From positions 1 to 64,000 of the forward strand of contig DAIRGA010000011.1 of NCBI GenBank assembly GCA_036794825.1: a DNA stretch of 64,000 bases, in the 5' to 3' direction. The stretch comes from RZYY01 sp036794825. Its GTDB lineage: Bacteria; Bacteroidota; Bacteroidia; Bacteroidales; 4484-276. Position numbers and translations under genes: made by a program. The notes below the pieces were generated by a model. That model saw nothing but the letters and a program-made list of their open reading frames with translations. It did not search any database and was not told the DNA's origin. Shown piece after piece: positions 1-9,293 of the stretch (the first letter of the stretch is position 1; each line of letters begins with the position of its first letter).

Positions 1-1672
1 CTACCGTAATATTCGGCGGGCAGGTAACGGTTGGCAATGCATTTACTGTGATCTGCCTAAAAGCTGAATTAGAGCATCCAAATGGGTTGATGTAAACATA
101 AAGTACCTCAAAAACACCTGCAACGGCAGGATCGAAGTTTGTGGCTTCGACACCGTTTACATAGTAAATTCCGCCGTCAGGACTACCACCGGTCAGCGTA
201 AAAGGTGCATCGCCTGCACAGTAAGCTGGAAAAGGATTCAGTGTAACAATGGGCAATGGTGAAATTGTCAGTTGCAGGCATGATGTGTCATTTAAGCAAG
301 GGGCGCCGGTATATGCAACCAGGCACAATTCAACACTTCCGGTGCTGATGTCTTGGGAACCGGGTGTGTAAACCGGATTCAGAATAGTAATGTTGCTGAA
401 GCTTCCATCTCCGCTGGTTAGCCATTTTACTGATTGGTTGTAGGAACTCGTTCCGCTTAAGGTAGCGGCTTCACCTTGACAAATCGTCTGGTTTACACCA
501 GCGTTAGCGACGGCGTTGAAACAATCGGAAATATATATCTGTCCGTTAATACAACCTGGTAAATAATTTGTCCCATTCGCGGTGAATTGGCCAAAGGTCA
601 ATGGTGTAATACCATAGTTTCCGGCAGTGAACACGATATTACCAACCGTTCCGCTTCCAGTGAAAGTAAAATTGGGGTTTTTTCTTTCAAATATGAATTC
701 AACAACTCCTGGAGATATGATGTTGAACTGCCTGTTATACAGCGTGCTGGTTAAGACGCTTCCGGTGAAATTGAAACTTGAATAGGTAACTATTTCAGGA
801 TCATAATTTAACCGGACGGTTAGGTATTGAAGGCCCTGGAGAAGGTTAGCTTGAACTGGCACAGTAACAGTTGATCCGGGATCGGCAAAAAGACTTGGAA
901 GAACTCCAAATGGCCCTGTACCAACAGGTAAAATGGTTAGATACATACAATCCGTGCTACCACCGCAAGGCGCAAAACCATTTGCAGCAAGACAGAGAGT
1001 GACTCCCCCATTATTTATATCCTGAATTCCAGGCGTGTATCTTGCGTTGAGGATACTTGTGTTGCTAAAGCTGCCATCCCCCTGTGTTGACCATTGTAAA
1101 CTGGAATAATTGGTGGCGCTTCCGTTGAGGATGTAAACCTGCCCGGCAATAATAGAAGCATCCGCTCCAGCATTTGCCACTGCAGTATAACAATCGGTTA
1201 TCACTACTTTTCCGCTTATAGTGTTGTTGAGGTAAGTAGTTGTATTAACCAAAAACTCAGTAAATTTCAGCGGTGAAGTACCAAAACTGCCAGTCTGAAA
1301 ATTCACCGAACCAACAAGGCCACTTCCAGTGTACATGAATAGAGCGTTCTTTGCAGTAAATGTGAACTTGATCCTGTTGTTTCCGATAAGTTCAATTTGC
1401 CGGTTATACATTGTGGAAGTCAATACTCCGCCATCGAATGAAAAGCCCGAATAGGTAAGAATCGCAGGATCGAATGTGTAAATGACCGACAACGACTGTA
1501 ATTTGTTCATGTTATTCACGGTCAGTGGAATACTAACTTGTGTGTTAGGATCCGCCGTAATCTGCGGTAATACTGCCTGTGGGTTATTTCTGTTAAAGGA
1601 AAAATCTTCCTGGGCGTTTAACGCAATCTGAATCAGGAAGCTAATTGAAATAAAAAGTAAAAATCTGACCAT
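1..1672 (-). CDS. Secreted cohesin-like / PKD-like repeat protein, N-terminal part (3' end off window)
   Basis: The minus frame is open from the ATG at 1672 to the left edge (557 codons, no in-frame stop), so only the N-terminal part is visible. Residues 1-21 form a signal peptide ending in LNAQ. Then come two copies of a roughly 225-residue unit. Each has a cohesin-like beta sandwich (residues ~28-155 and ~245-380; both contain Y-DP-I-TYS-F and VLTST-YNRQ) followed by a PKD-like segment starting TDCYTAVANAG or SDCFNAVANAG. A third, different PKD-like stretch starts near residue 475. Such modules are typical of long Bacteroidota surface proteins that end in a T9SS sorting domain, but that end is not visible here. 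The role is probably adhesion or scaffolding (inferred). Confidence 0.8.
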   Translation of the reverse strand, partial: MVRFLLFISISFLIQIALNAQEDFSFNRNNPQAVLPQITADPNTQVSIPLTVNNMNKLQSLSVIYTFDPAILTYSGFSFDGGVLTSTMYNRQIELIGNNRIKFTFTAKNALFMYTGSGLVGSVNFQTGSFGTSPLKFTEFLVNTTTYLNNTISGKVVITDCYTAVANAGADASIIAGQVYILNGSATNYSSLQWSTQGDGSFSNTSILNARYTPGIQDINNGGVTLCLAANGFAPCGGSTDCMYLTILPVGTGPFGVLPSLFADPGSTVTVPVQANLLQGLQYLTVRLNYDPEIVTYSSFNFTGSVLTSTLYNRQFNIISPGVVEFIFERKNPNFTFTGSGTVGNIVFTAGNYGITPLTFGQFTANGTNYLPGCINGQIYISDCFNAVANAGVNQTICQGEAATLSGTSSYNQSVKWLTSGDGSFSNITILNPVYTPGSQDISTGSVELCLVAYTGAPCLNDTSCLQLTISPLPIVTLNPFPAYCAGDAPFTLTGGSPDGGIYYVNGVEATNFDPAVAGVFEVLYVYINPFGCSNSAFRQITVNALPTVTCPPNITV

Positions 1673-1717
1673 AGCTAATTTGTTTTTGTGATTATTTTTC
1701 TGCACAGATATTTGGGG

Positions 1718-1725
1718 CAAAGATA
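1718..1725 (-). promoter_or_regulatory. Bacteroidota -7 promoter box for the cohesin/PKD gene
   Basis: The minus strand reads TATCTTTG, an exact match to the TAnnTTTG -7 consensus of the Bacteroidota primary sigma factor. It lies 46 bases upstream of the ATG at 1672. No convincing TTTG -33 box is seen at the usual spacing. Confidence 0.45.
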
Positions 1726-1887
1726 ACCCGATTGGGCTATCAAAATCTGATGGCAAACGAAAAGTTATCAACACTTTCAGGCCTGAAAAAAATCCGGAAG
1801 AAAAGAATTTTACTCTAAGAATCAATAATTTAAGGTTGATCCAGGTGTAAATGTGGAAAAAGTATCAACAACAATGAGGAAGGTTTT

Positions 1888-2553
1888 TCAAATCTCAATC
1901 AGATTGTTCCTGATGGCAAATTTGACCAGGTCAACAGTGCTGCGAATGTTGATCTTTTTCATGATATTGGTTTTGTGAGATTCCACCGTGCGTATGGAAA
2001 TAAAGAGTTTGTCGGCAATTTCCTGGTTTTGTAATCCTTCGCAAAAAAGTTTCAAAACCTCCAATTCCCTGGCCGAGAGCTGAGATACATCTTCCTGGTT
2101 ATCACCATTCAATCCTGACCGGTTCAGGTAACTGTTTAGAATTAAGCCGGTTACAGTCTTTCCAAGATATTCGTACCCGTTGCGAAGCGTGTAAACGGCC
2201 TGAACTATTTCCTCGCAGGTCGCACGGTCGGAGATGATACCCTTTGCGCCGGCTTTTACGGACTTCAAAATGAAAATCTCGTTGAAATACATCGCAACAA
2301 CCAGAATAGGAATCCGGCCATAGGATTTCCTGATTCTGCGGATATTTTCAATCTCAAGATCATTTGGGGAATAAACATTGTAAATCACCACATGAACGAA
2401 AGTGGCCGGCAAGTGCATCATCTTTTCCAGAAAAGCATCAACGCTGCCCACCGATTCCAGCATTTCTATCTCCTCAACTCCGGTTAAATAGGATTGAAAA
2501 GCGGACCTGATGATCGGATGTTCATCTATCAATACAACGTTGATCTTGTTCAT
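1888..2553 (-). CDS. LuxR/NarL-type response regulator with degenerate receiver
   Basis: This 221-residue protein has a receiver domain (residues ~4-120) and a C-terminal GerE/LuxR helix-turn-helix (~155-218, containing LSARELEVLKLFCEGL and the recognition helix IRTVESHK). The acidic pair D10-E11 is present. The phosphoacceptor position reads VVIYNVYSP with Asn59 instead of Asp, the switch Ser/Thr position reads ILVVAMY, and the conserved Lys position reads GIISD. The receiver therefore looks unable to accept phosphate in the usual way, and the protein may be controlled by expression or by partner binding (inferred). It is divergent from the GAF-receiver-ATP-grasp gene and has no adjacent histidine kinase. 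Confidence 0.85.
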   Translation of the reverse strand: MNKINVVLIDEHPIIRSAFQSYLTGVEEIEMLESVGSVDAFLEKMMHLPATFVHVVIYNVYSPNDLEIENIRRIRKSYGRIPILVVAMYFNEIFILKSVKAGAKGIISDRATCEEIVQAVYTLRNGYEYLGKTVTGLILNSYLNRSGLNGDNQEDVSQLSARELEVLKLFCEGLQNQEIADKLFISIRTVESHKTNIMKKINIRSTVDLVKFAIRNNLIEI

Positions 2554-2585
2554 TTCCTCTAGTAATTCTGACCTTGAAGTTGCTG

Positions 2586-2593
2586 CGAAAGTA
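2586..2593 (-). promoter_or_regulatory. Likely -7 promoter box of the response regulator
   Basis: The minus strand reads TACTTTCG within a TACTTTCGCAGC context, one mismatch from TAnnTTTG. It is 33 bases upstream of the ATG at 2553. The same TACTTTCGCAGC word stands upstream of the DUF4834 gene at 17675-17682. Confidence 0.4.
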
Positions 2594-2732
2594 TGAAAAT
2601 TCTATGTCTGATTGTGGTTTTTGAAGTTTACCTTGCTAAATCACAGAAATTGAATGGATTAGGATTTTAAATCCGGGATATTTAAAAAGTATTTTCTTTA
2701 TAGTCCATTTCTCTCTCAAAATTTGGCAAATT

Positions 2733-5700
2733 ATGGAAAAAAAAGCGTTGACACCGGCTGATATCGAAAGATTGAGCTATGAAAACAGAGAACGGCTCAA
2801 AGAACTCAATACCATCAATAATACCAGGGAAATTTTGAAGGAAACACAGATTTCCTGCGAAGAGGCTTTGCAGAAAGTAGTGGCAATACTTCCCGATGGC
2901 TGGCAATTCCCGGAGAAAACCGTTGCCCGGATTATTTTTGACGATCAGAAATATACCAGCCCTTACTTTGAGGAATCGCATTGGGTGCAAAAACAGATTT
3001 TTGAAACCCTCGACCATAAAAAAGGTTCTATTGAGATTTTTTATCTGCAAAAATATCCCGACTCCTATGAAGGGCCATTTTTGAGAGAAGAGCGCAACCT
3101 CATCAACAACATTGCAATTCTGGTTCAGGGTTTTCTCAACAGCATAAAAGGGCGGGAAACCTCCTGGCAAACCAGGGAGCGCCTTAAGGAACTGGCATGC
3201 ATCAATCAAACTACTGCAATATTGCGGCAGGGGAAGCCTTTGGAAGAGACTCTCCAGCAGATTGTCCTGATCCTGCCTAGGGCTTGGCAATACCCTGAGT
3301 TTTGCGTAGCGAGAATTATCTGGGGCGATAAGCAGTTTGTGACACCCGACTATAAGGAGACCATCTGGGTGATGAAACAACAATTTGAAACCATTGATGC
3401 CACCGATGGGGCCATCGAAATCTTTTACACGCAGTCATTTCCGAAGATGGATGAAGGCCCTTTCCTGAAAGAGGAACGCCACCTGATCGAAAACCTGGCT
3501 GCCATGATAACCGGCCACATCAACAGTGTGCAGGGAAAAATTATACTCGATAAATCAGTACCAAAGGAGAAAGTCAAAAAGGAAAAATCTGATACCGGAA
3601 CCCCTGGACGCCAGTTGCTCCAGACGTTTTTGAACAAAAACAACTACGCACGCGATGTATACCACGACCTGATGATGTTCAAAGTGAAGGAGATATTGCT
3701 GGTAGCCAATCTTTACGATGCTTACAGTATTGAAAAAGAGGGACGTTTTTCGGAGCATGTACTCGACGAATACAACCAGCTGAATCTCACCTCTGTGCCT
3801 CGTATAACAGGAGTTTCAAGCCTTGACGAGGTGATGGAAAAATTGCATTCCAAACACTTCGACCTTGTCATTTTTATGGTTGGAACGGATATTAAATTCC
3901 CGGTAATTACCAGCGAATTGATCAAAAAAGGGTTCCCTTACATTCCTATCTACCTGCTATTGAACAACAACCGCGAACTGCAGTATTTTGAAGACATCAG
4001 GGAAGAAAAGCACTGTATTGACAAGATCTTTGCCTGGAACGGCAACTCCAACATCTTCTTTGCAATGATCAAGCACCTTGAGGACAAAATCAACATCGAT
4101 AACGATACAAGGATTGGGCTGGTAAGGGTTATTTTGCTTGTTGAAGATGCTCCCAAGTACTATTCGCGCTACCTGCCGCTGCTCTACAATATTGTGATGG
4201 CGCAAACCAAAAGGATTATTGACGACGTGAGCACTGATGAGCTGTATAAAGTGCTGAGGATGCGTGCCCGTCCAAAAATTTTGCTTGCCAGTAATTACGA
4301 AGAGGCGCTGGTCATCTTCAATAATTACAAGGATTATCTTTTGTGCCTTATTACCGATGTAAAATTCAGGCACGACGGCAAGCTGGACGAGGACGCCGGT
4401 TTTAAACTTGCCGGCTTGATCCGATCGCAGCGCAAGGATCTTCCCATAGTGATCCAATCGTCGGATGAAATGAACAGCAATGTTGCGTATAAACTGCAGG
4501 CCAGCTTTATCAATAAAAACTCTGAAACCCTCGAGCAGGATTTCAGAAGTTTTATAACCCACTTTCTTGGATTTGGAAATTTTATTTACAGAGATGTAAA
4601 AGGGTCGCAGATCGCTGTGGCTAAGTCGCTTACGGAGTTTGAGCGGCATCTGCGCACCATCCCCGACGAATCGTTGATTTATCATGCGAGGAGAGATCAC
4701 TTTTCGCTTTGGCTGATGGCGCGTGGCGAGATTCAAACCGCACGAATCATCAACCCGAGGAAAGTATCCGATTTTAAAAGCCCTGCTGCACTTCGTGAAT
4801 ACCTGATCAGCGTAATCCAAAAATTCCGCAACGAACAGAACAAGGGAAAAATAATCCCATTCGATAAAAATGCAATTGCCGACGAAAGCAACGTGGTTTA
4901 CCTCATGCCTGGTTCATTTGGCGGAAAGGGACGTGGTCTTGCTTTTGTCAACACACTGATTTACAACTATGATTTCGATAAGCACGTTCCAAACATCAAC
5001 ATCCGGACACCAAAAACCTCGGTGATTGGAACTGAAGAGTTCGAGTATTTTATGAACCGCAATAAACTTTGGGAAAAGGTAGTGGAGGAGAACGACGACC
5101 TGCAAATCAAAAAAATGTTTCTTGCCGGTCAGCTAACCGACACACTCATCAAAAAACTGCGGGTATTGCTCGAACTTATCACCAAACCTATAGCCATCCG
5201 GTCATCCGGAATGTTCGAAGATTCTCTTTCACAGCCATTTGCCGGGATTTTTGAAACCTATATTCTCCCGAACAATCACCTCGACATTGATAAAAGGCTG
5301 CAACAGGCCTCCGATGCCATAAAACTGGTCTTTGCCTCGGTTTTCACAAAAACCGCCCGCGAGTACATCAGGGCGGTAAATTATAAGATTGAAGAGGAGA
5401 AGATGGCAGTAGTAATTCAGGAAGCAGTTGGAGTGAAGTATGGCGACTATTTTTATCCCCACATCAGCGGTGTAGCACAATCCTACAATTTCTATCCTTT
5501 TTCGCACATGAAGCCGGAGGAGGGGTTTGCCGTTATTGCCGTCGGTCTTGGGAAGCATGTGGTGGAAGGTGAAAAGGCTCACCGGTTTTCTCCCAAGTAC
5601 CCGATGGTAGAGATTAATTCGCCCAAGGATCAGTTTAAAAATTCGCAACTTGATTTCTTTGCTGTTGACCTGAGGAAAAAGGAATTCGACCTGCTGGAGG

Positions 5701-6569
5701 GAGATACAGCCGGACTGGTAAAACTCGATATTGATGTTGCTGAAATGCATGGCTCGCTGAGGCATTGTGCTTCGGTGTATAATCCAGAAAACAACACCAT
5801 CACCCCAGGGCTGAATCAACCTGGCCCGCGCATCATTAATTTTGCTAACATTTTAAAATACAACTACGTCCCATTAGCCAAAACAATCGAAGTTATCCTC
5901 GATATCGTTAGGGAAGCCGTTGGTTCCCCAGTCGAAATTGAGTTTGCAGTTGACCTTAATAAAGACAAGGAGTTCAAAGCTTCTTTTTACCTCCTTCAGA
6001 TTAAACCGCTGCTGGGTGATGCCGGTGATTTTGAGGTAGATACAGAAAAGATAGATAAAGATAAAATTGTCCTTTTCTCCGATAAGGGAATGGGAAATGG
6101 TTTGATTGATACCCTTACTGACATTATTTATGTAGATCTGGAGAAATTCGACAAGGCAAAAACTCCTGAAATAGCTGATGAGATTGACAAGTTGAACAGC
6201 AAAATGCTTGCTGAAGGCCGGAGTTATATACTCATCGGACCGGGCAGGTGGGGTACACGCGATCGCTGGATCGGCATTCCGGTAAACTGGCCGCAGATTT
6301 CCAGGGCTAAAGTGATTGTGGAGACCAGCCTCGAAGGTTTTCCGCTTGATGCCTCCTCAGGCTCGCATTTTTTCCATAACGTTACTTCGATGAATGTCGG
6401 GTATTTCTCCATTCAGCCAGAATTCTCAACCAGTTTCATAAACTACGGTATGCTTGATGCGGTACCATTGATCGAAAAAACCAGCTACTTCCGTCATGTC
6501 CGATTCGAAAATCCTTTAGTGGTTAAAATGGATGGCCGCAAGCGGATCGCTGTGATAACACGGGAGTAA
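2733..6569 (+). CDS. GAF-GAF-receiver-receiver-PEP/pyruvate-binding (ATP-grasp) signalling protein
   Basis: The 1278-residue product is soluble. Residues ~17-140 and ~147-270 are two similar GAF-like repeats, each starting RERLKEL and containing an ILP..WQ[FY]PE..VARII motif. A charged linker follows, then a receiver-like segment (~315-450) and a second receiver (~465-610) with E471-D472 and a candidate phospho-Asp, Asp542 (LITDVKF). From ~730 it resembles the PPDK/PEP synthase N-terminal domain: GGKGRGLAF, PIAIRSSGMFEDS, QPFAGIFETY, MAVVIQEAVG, SGVAQS and LLQIKPL. The phosphohistidine swivel domain and PEP-binding barrel of true PEP synthase are absent, so annotation as ppsA would be misleading. 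The C-terminus (GPGRWGTRDRW, SSGSHFFHN) is of unknown function. It is probably a phosphorelay-controlled ATP-dependent phosphotransferase (inferred). Confidence 0.85.
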   Translation: MEKKALTPADIERLSYENRERLKELNTINNTREILKETQISCEEALQKVVAILPDGWQFPEKTVARIIFDDQKYTSPYFEESHWVQKQIFETLDHKKGSIEIFYLQKYPDSYEGPFLREERNLINNIAILVQGFLNSIKGRETSWQTRERLKELACINQTTAILRQGKPLEETLQQIVLILPRAWQYPEFCVARIIWGDKQFVTPDYKETIWVMKQQFETIDATDGAIEIFYTQSFPKMDEGPFLKEERHLIENLAAMITGHINSVQGKIILDKSVPKEKVKKEKSDTGTPGRQLLQTFLNKNNYARDVYHDLMMFKVKEILLVANLYDAYSIEKEGRFSEHVLDEYNQLNLTSVPRITGVSSLDEVMEKLHSKHFDLVIFMVGTDIKFPVITSELIKKGFPYIPIYLLLNNNRELQYFEDIREEKHCIDKIFAWNGNSNIFFAMIKHLEDKINIDNDTRIGLVRVILLVEDAPKYYSRYLPLLYNIVMAQTKRIIDDVSTDELYKVLRMRARPKILLASNYEEALVIFNNYKDYLLCLITDVKFRHDGKLDEDAGFKLAGLIRSQRKDLPIVIQSSDEMNSNVAYKLQASFINKNSETLEQDFRSFITHFLGFGNFIYRDVKGSQIAVAKSLTEFERHLRTIPDESLIYHARRDHFSLWLMARGEIQTARIINPRKVSDFKSPAALREYLISVIQKFRNEQNKGKIIPFDKNAIADESNVVYLMPGSFGGKGRGLAFVNTLIYNYDFDKHVPNINIRTPKTSVIGTEEFEYFMNRNKLWEKVVEENDDLQIKKMFLAGQLTDTLIKKLRVLLELITKPIAIRSSGMFEDSLSQPFAGIFETYILPNNHLDIDKRLQQASDAIKLVFASVFTKTAREYIRAVNYKIEEEKMAVVIQEAVGVKYGDYFYPHISGVAQSYNFYPFSHMKPEEGFAVIAVGLGKHVVEGEKAHRFSPKYPMVEINSPKDQFKNSQLDFFAVDLRKKEFDLLEGDTAGLVKLDIDVAEMHGSLRHCASVYNPENNTITPGLNQPGPRIINFANILKYNYVPLAKTIEVILDIVREAVGSPVEIEFAVDLNKDKEFKASFYLLQIKPLLGDAGDFEVDTEKIDKDKIVLFSDKGMGNGLIDTLTDIIYVDLEKFDKAKTPEIADEIDKLNSKMLAEGRSYILIGPGRWGTRDRWIGIPVNWPQISRAKVIVETSLEGFPLDASSGSHFFHNVTSMNVGYFSIQPEFSTSFINYGMLDAVPLIEKTSYFRHVRFENPLVVKMDGRKRIAVITRE

Positions 6570-6652
6570 ATCTTCTAAACCGCAGTGCTGATTTGGCTTA
6601 TCTTCCCTCTACCCTTATGGCAGTTTCTACACGGCGAATAGCCGAAATCGTT

Positions 6653-6660
6653 TATTTTTG
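6653..6660 (+). promoter_or_regulatory. -7 promoter box of the GH31 gene
   Basis: TATTTTTG matches TAnnTTTG exactly. It lies 35 bases before the ATG at 6696, in the 126-base gap after the ATP-grasp gene. The -33 region is weak. Confidence 0.45.
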
Positions 6661-6695
6661 CCTGCAAATGATTAATTCAAATAATTTCTTTTTCG

Positions 6696-9149
6696 ATGAA
6701 AGCAACACTGACTACTTTAATTTTAGTGCTAATTAGTTTTATCGCTATGCCACAACGAAACCTGAACAATAGTCTTGGCGATCTCACAAAACTGGACAAA
6801 AACCCCTCCAGTCAGCAATTCACTTTCCGGACAAACAACGGAACCGCCATGGTTACCATCTATACTCCAAACATCTTCCGTGTAAGGATTGCCAAGGCGT
6901 TCGCCACTGATTTTTCCTTTGCAGTTGTTGGAACCCCGCAGAATGGCAATTTCGATTATGGCGAAGACAACGCCAAATTCTTTGTCAGCACCGATTCTCT
7001 CATCCTCGAGATCAGTAAAAAACCGGTGAGGCTAACCTTCAAAACCAAGGATGGCAGAATTATCAGCCAGGACGATCCTAACTTTGGAACCTCCTGGATA
7101 GGAACTGAGGTTACCACATACAAAGTGATGCAGAAAGATGAGAAATTTATTGGCCTGGGCGAGAAAACCGGTAACCTGAACCGGCGCGGTGAGGCTTTTG
7201 AACACTGGAACACCGACAACCCTCACTACGACAACAATTCCGATCCCCTATATGCCTCCATCCCTTTTTACATTGGCATTCACAGTGGATTGAATTACGG
7301 GATTTATCTCGATAACACGCACCGCAGTGTTTTCAATTTCGGCGCATCCAACGACCGTTTCTCCTATTTCTCAGCCGACGATGGCGAAATGAACTACTAT
7401 TTCATTTACCATAAAAACGTTGCCGACATCATAAAATCCTACACCTGGCTCACCGGGCGCATGGAAATGCCCCCACTTTGGTCGTTGGGTTACCAGCAAT
7501 GCCGTTGGAGCTATACACCCGATACGGAAGTGATGCGCATTGCCAAAACTTTTAGAGAAAAAAAAATCCCCGCCGATGTCATTTACCTCGACATTCACTA
7601 CATGGACAATTATAAGATTTTTACCTGGAATCCGGTGGACTTTGCGTCGCCCAAAAAACTGCTTGACGATCTCAAAGCGATAAATTTCAAAACGGCTGTG
7701 ATTGTTGATCCGGGGATTAAGGTGGAAAAGGGTTACAAGGCTTATGATGAGGGCGTTGCGCAAAATCACTTTGTTAAATATCCCGACGGGACCGACTGGA
7801 CTGCGCAGGTTTGGCCGGGTTGGTGTCATTTCCCCGATTTCACTGCCGAAAGAACCCGCAAATGGTGGGGAGAAAGCTTCAAAGGCTATGTGGATGATGG
7901 CATTGTGGGCTTTTGGAACGACATGAACGAAATCGCCACCTGGGGTCAGCAGGTGCCCAACCTGATCCAGTTTGACTGGAACGGCGCCAAAACCACCTAC
8001 CGCGAAGCAAAAAATATGTACGGAATGCAGATGGCACGCGCTACCTACGAAGGCACCAAAAGGCTGATGAATGGCCGCCGCCCGATGAACATCACCCGCG
8101 CCGGTTTTGCCGGAATGCAGCGATATACCATCCTCTGGACCGGCGACAACCAGGCCACCGATCATCACATGATGCTTGGCGTGAAACTGGTAAACAGTCT
8201 CGGGCTGTCCGGACTCTCTTTCACCGGCTCGGACGTTGGTGGTTTTGGAGGCAACAGCAACCCGATGCTCTTTGCCCGCTGGATTCAGATCGGTGCTTTC
8301 ACCCCGTTTTTCAGAGGGCATACTTCCTACAACACTGTAAGTCAGGAGCCCTGGGCATTTGGCGAAACCACCGAAGAGATTTCCAGAAACTACATCCAGC
8401 TTCGCTACAACCTCTTGCCCTACGTTTACACATCCATGCGCGAATCGGTTATGAACGGAATGCCGCTCAACCGTAGCCTCGCCATCAACTACACCGCCGA
8501 CGAAAAAATTTACCAGGACACCTACCAGCACCAATTTCTCTTCGGCCCGGCCATGCTCATTATCCCGGCCGAAAGCACCAAAGCGATCACCAAAGCCTAT
8601 CTTCCTGAGGGTGAATGGTATGACTTCTACACCGATCAGAAATTCACTGGAAAACAGGAAATTTTCGCCGAATGTCCGATTGATAAACTGCCGGTTTACA
8701 TCGCAGCAGGCAGCATGATTCCGATGCAGTCGCCCATTCAGCATACCGCCGAGACGCCTTCGGATACGCTCATCATGCATCTCTACAAAAGCTCGCGCCC
8801 CGGCGACCTGACGCGTGAATATTATGAAGACGACGGCGATACTTATGCCTACGAAAAAAACGGGTTCTTTTTGCGGCGAATGATCTATAAACCAGGAATC
8901 AACGAAGTGGAGTTCCGCAAAGTGGAAGGCAACTACGCGAGTAAATTCAGAAACATTCGGCTGGTTTTTCACGGTTTCGACGATTTGGGCGATATAGTGA
9001 AGTTTGATGGAAAACCGCGCAAAATCTACCCCCTGACCATGAATTTCCGCAAAGCCGCCGAAAACCCTGTTGATGGCGACTACACAACCATCACCTGCCC
9101 CTCCATCATCTTCCCGAACGATTCGGAGAGAATGGTGATAAGTTGGTAG
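6696..9149 (+). CDS. Glycoside hydrolase family 31 (alpha-glucosidase-type), secreted
   Basis: This 817-residue protein begins with a hydrophobic signal peptide (MKATLTTLILVLISFIAMPQ), so it should act in the periplasm or at the cell surface. The N-terminal galactose-mutarotase-like beta domain (~40-230) contains IGLGEKTGNLNRRG. The catalytic barrel follows, with MPPLWSLGYQQCRWSY, the nucleophile Asp409 in GFWNDMNE and the predicted acid/base Asp484 in ILWTGDNQATDHHM. The C-terminal beta domains contain FLFGPAMLIIP and YYEDDGDTYAY. GH31 enzymes hydrolyse alpha-glucosides or alpha-xylosides with retention; the exact substrate cannot be read from sequence. No susC/susD pair is adjacent, so it is not in a classical polysaccharide utilisation locus. 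Confidence 0.93.
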   Translation: MKATLTTLILVLISFIAMPQRNLNNSLGDLTKLDKNPSSQQFTFRTNNGTAMVTIYTPNIFRVRIAKAFATDFSFAVVGTPQNGNFDYGEDNAKFFVSTDSLILEISKKPVRLTFKTKDGRIISQDDPNFGTSWIGTEVTTYKVMQKDEKFIGLGEKTGNLNRRGEAFEHWNTDNPHYDNNSDPLYASIPFYIGIHSGLNYGIYLDNTHRSVFNFGASNDRFSYFSADDGEMNYYFIYHKNVADIIKSYTWLTGRMEMPPLWSLGYQQCRWSYTPDTEVMRIAKTFREKKIPADVIYLDIHYMDNYKIFTWNPVDFASPKKLLDDLKAINFKTAVIVDPGIKVEKGYKAYDEGVAQNHFVKYPDGTDWTAQVWPGWCHFPDFTAERTRKWWGESFKGYVDDGIVGFWNDMNEIATWGQQVPNLIQFDWNGAKTTYREAKNMYGMQMARATYEGTKRLMNGRRPMNITRAGFAGMQRYTILWTGDNQATDHHMMLGVKLVNSLGLSGLSFTGSDVGGFGGNSNPMLFARWIQIGAFTPFFRGHTSYNTVSQEPWAFGETTEEISRNYIQLRYNLLPYVYTSMRESVMNGMPLNRSLAINYTADEKIYQDTYQHQFLFGPAMLIIPAESTKAITKAYLPEGEWYDFYTDQKFTGKQEIFAECPIDKLPVYIAAGSMIPMQSPIQHTAETPSDTLIMHLYKSSRPGDLTREYYEDDGDTYAYEKNGFFLRRMIYKPGINEVEFRKVEGNYASKFRNIRLVFHGFDDLGDIVKFDGKPRKIYPLTMNFRKAAENPVDGDYTTITCPSIIFPNDSERMVISW

Positions 9150-9245
9150 CTGTCATTGGCAAAGCCATGATGGTGTGATAATCCATTCGGCAGCGGCTCA
9201 TTTTTCTCCAGCTTTTTATATCCAACTTCAATGCTGGCGAGAGGA

Positions 9246-9276
9246 TTGCTCCATTGCTCCGATTTGTCTAATTTTG
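9246..9276 (+). promoter_or_regulatory. Promoter of nadC (-33 TTG, -7 TAATTTTG)
   Basis: TTG at 9246-9248 and TAATTTTG at 9269-9276 are 20 bases apart, close to the TTTG-N19-21-TAnnTTTG consensus of Bacteroidota. Transcription would start near 9283, giving a very short leader before the ATG at 9294. This also argues against the upstream in-frame start at 9231. Confidence 0.6.
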
Positions 9277-9293
9277 CACGCAAATTTTCCATT

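Noticed and set aside
3957..4820. 287-codon antisense ORF inside the ATP-grasp signalling gene
   Set aside because: The plus-strand frame carries receiver motifs here; the antisense product shows no family features.
2733..6569. Calling this gene phosphoenolpyruvate synthase (ppsA)
   Set aside because: Only the N-terminal nucleotide-binding domain type is present; the catalytic His and PEP-binding domains are not seen.
7371..8972. 533-codon antisense ORF inside the GH31 gene
   Set aside because: The plus-strand GH31 frame has clear catalytic motifs throughout. The antisense product is His/Val/Gly-rich without a domain, as expected from complementing GC-biased codons.
9231..9293. 21-codon upstream extension of nadC
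   Set aside because: The extension overlaps the -33 and -7 boxes, and the family begins at MTIDEIIRAALAEDIG.
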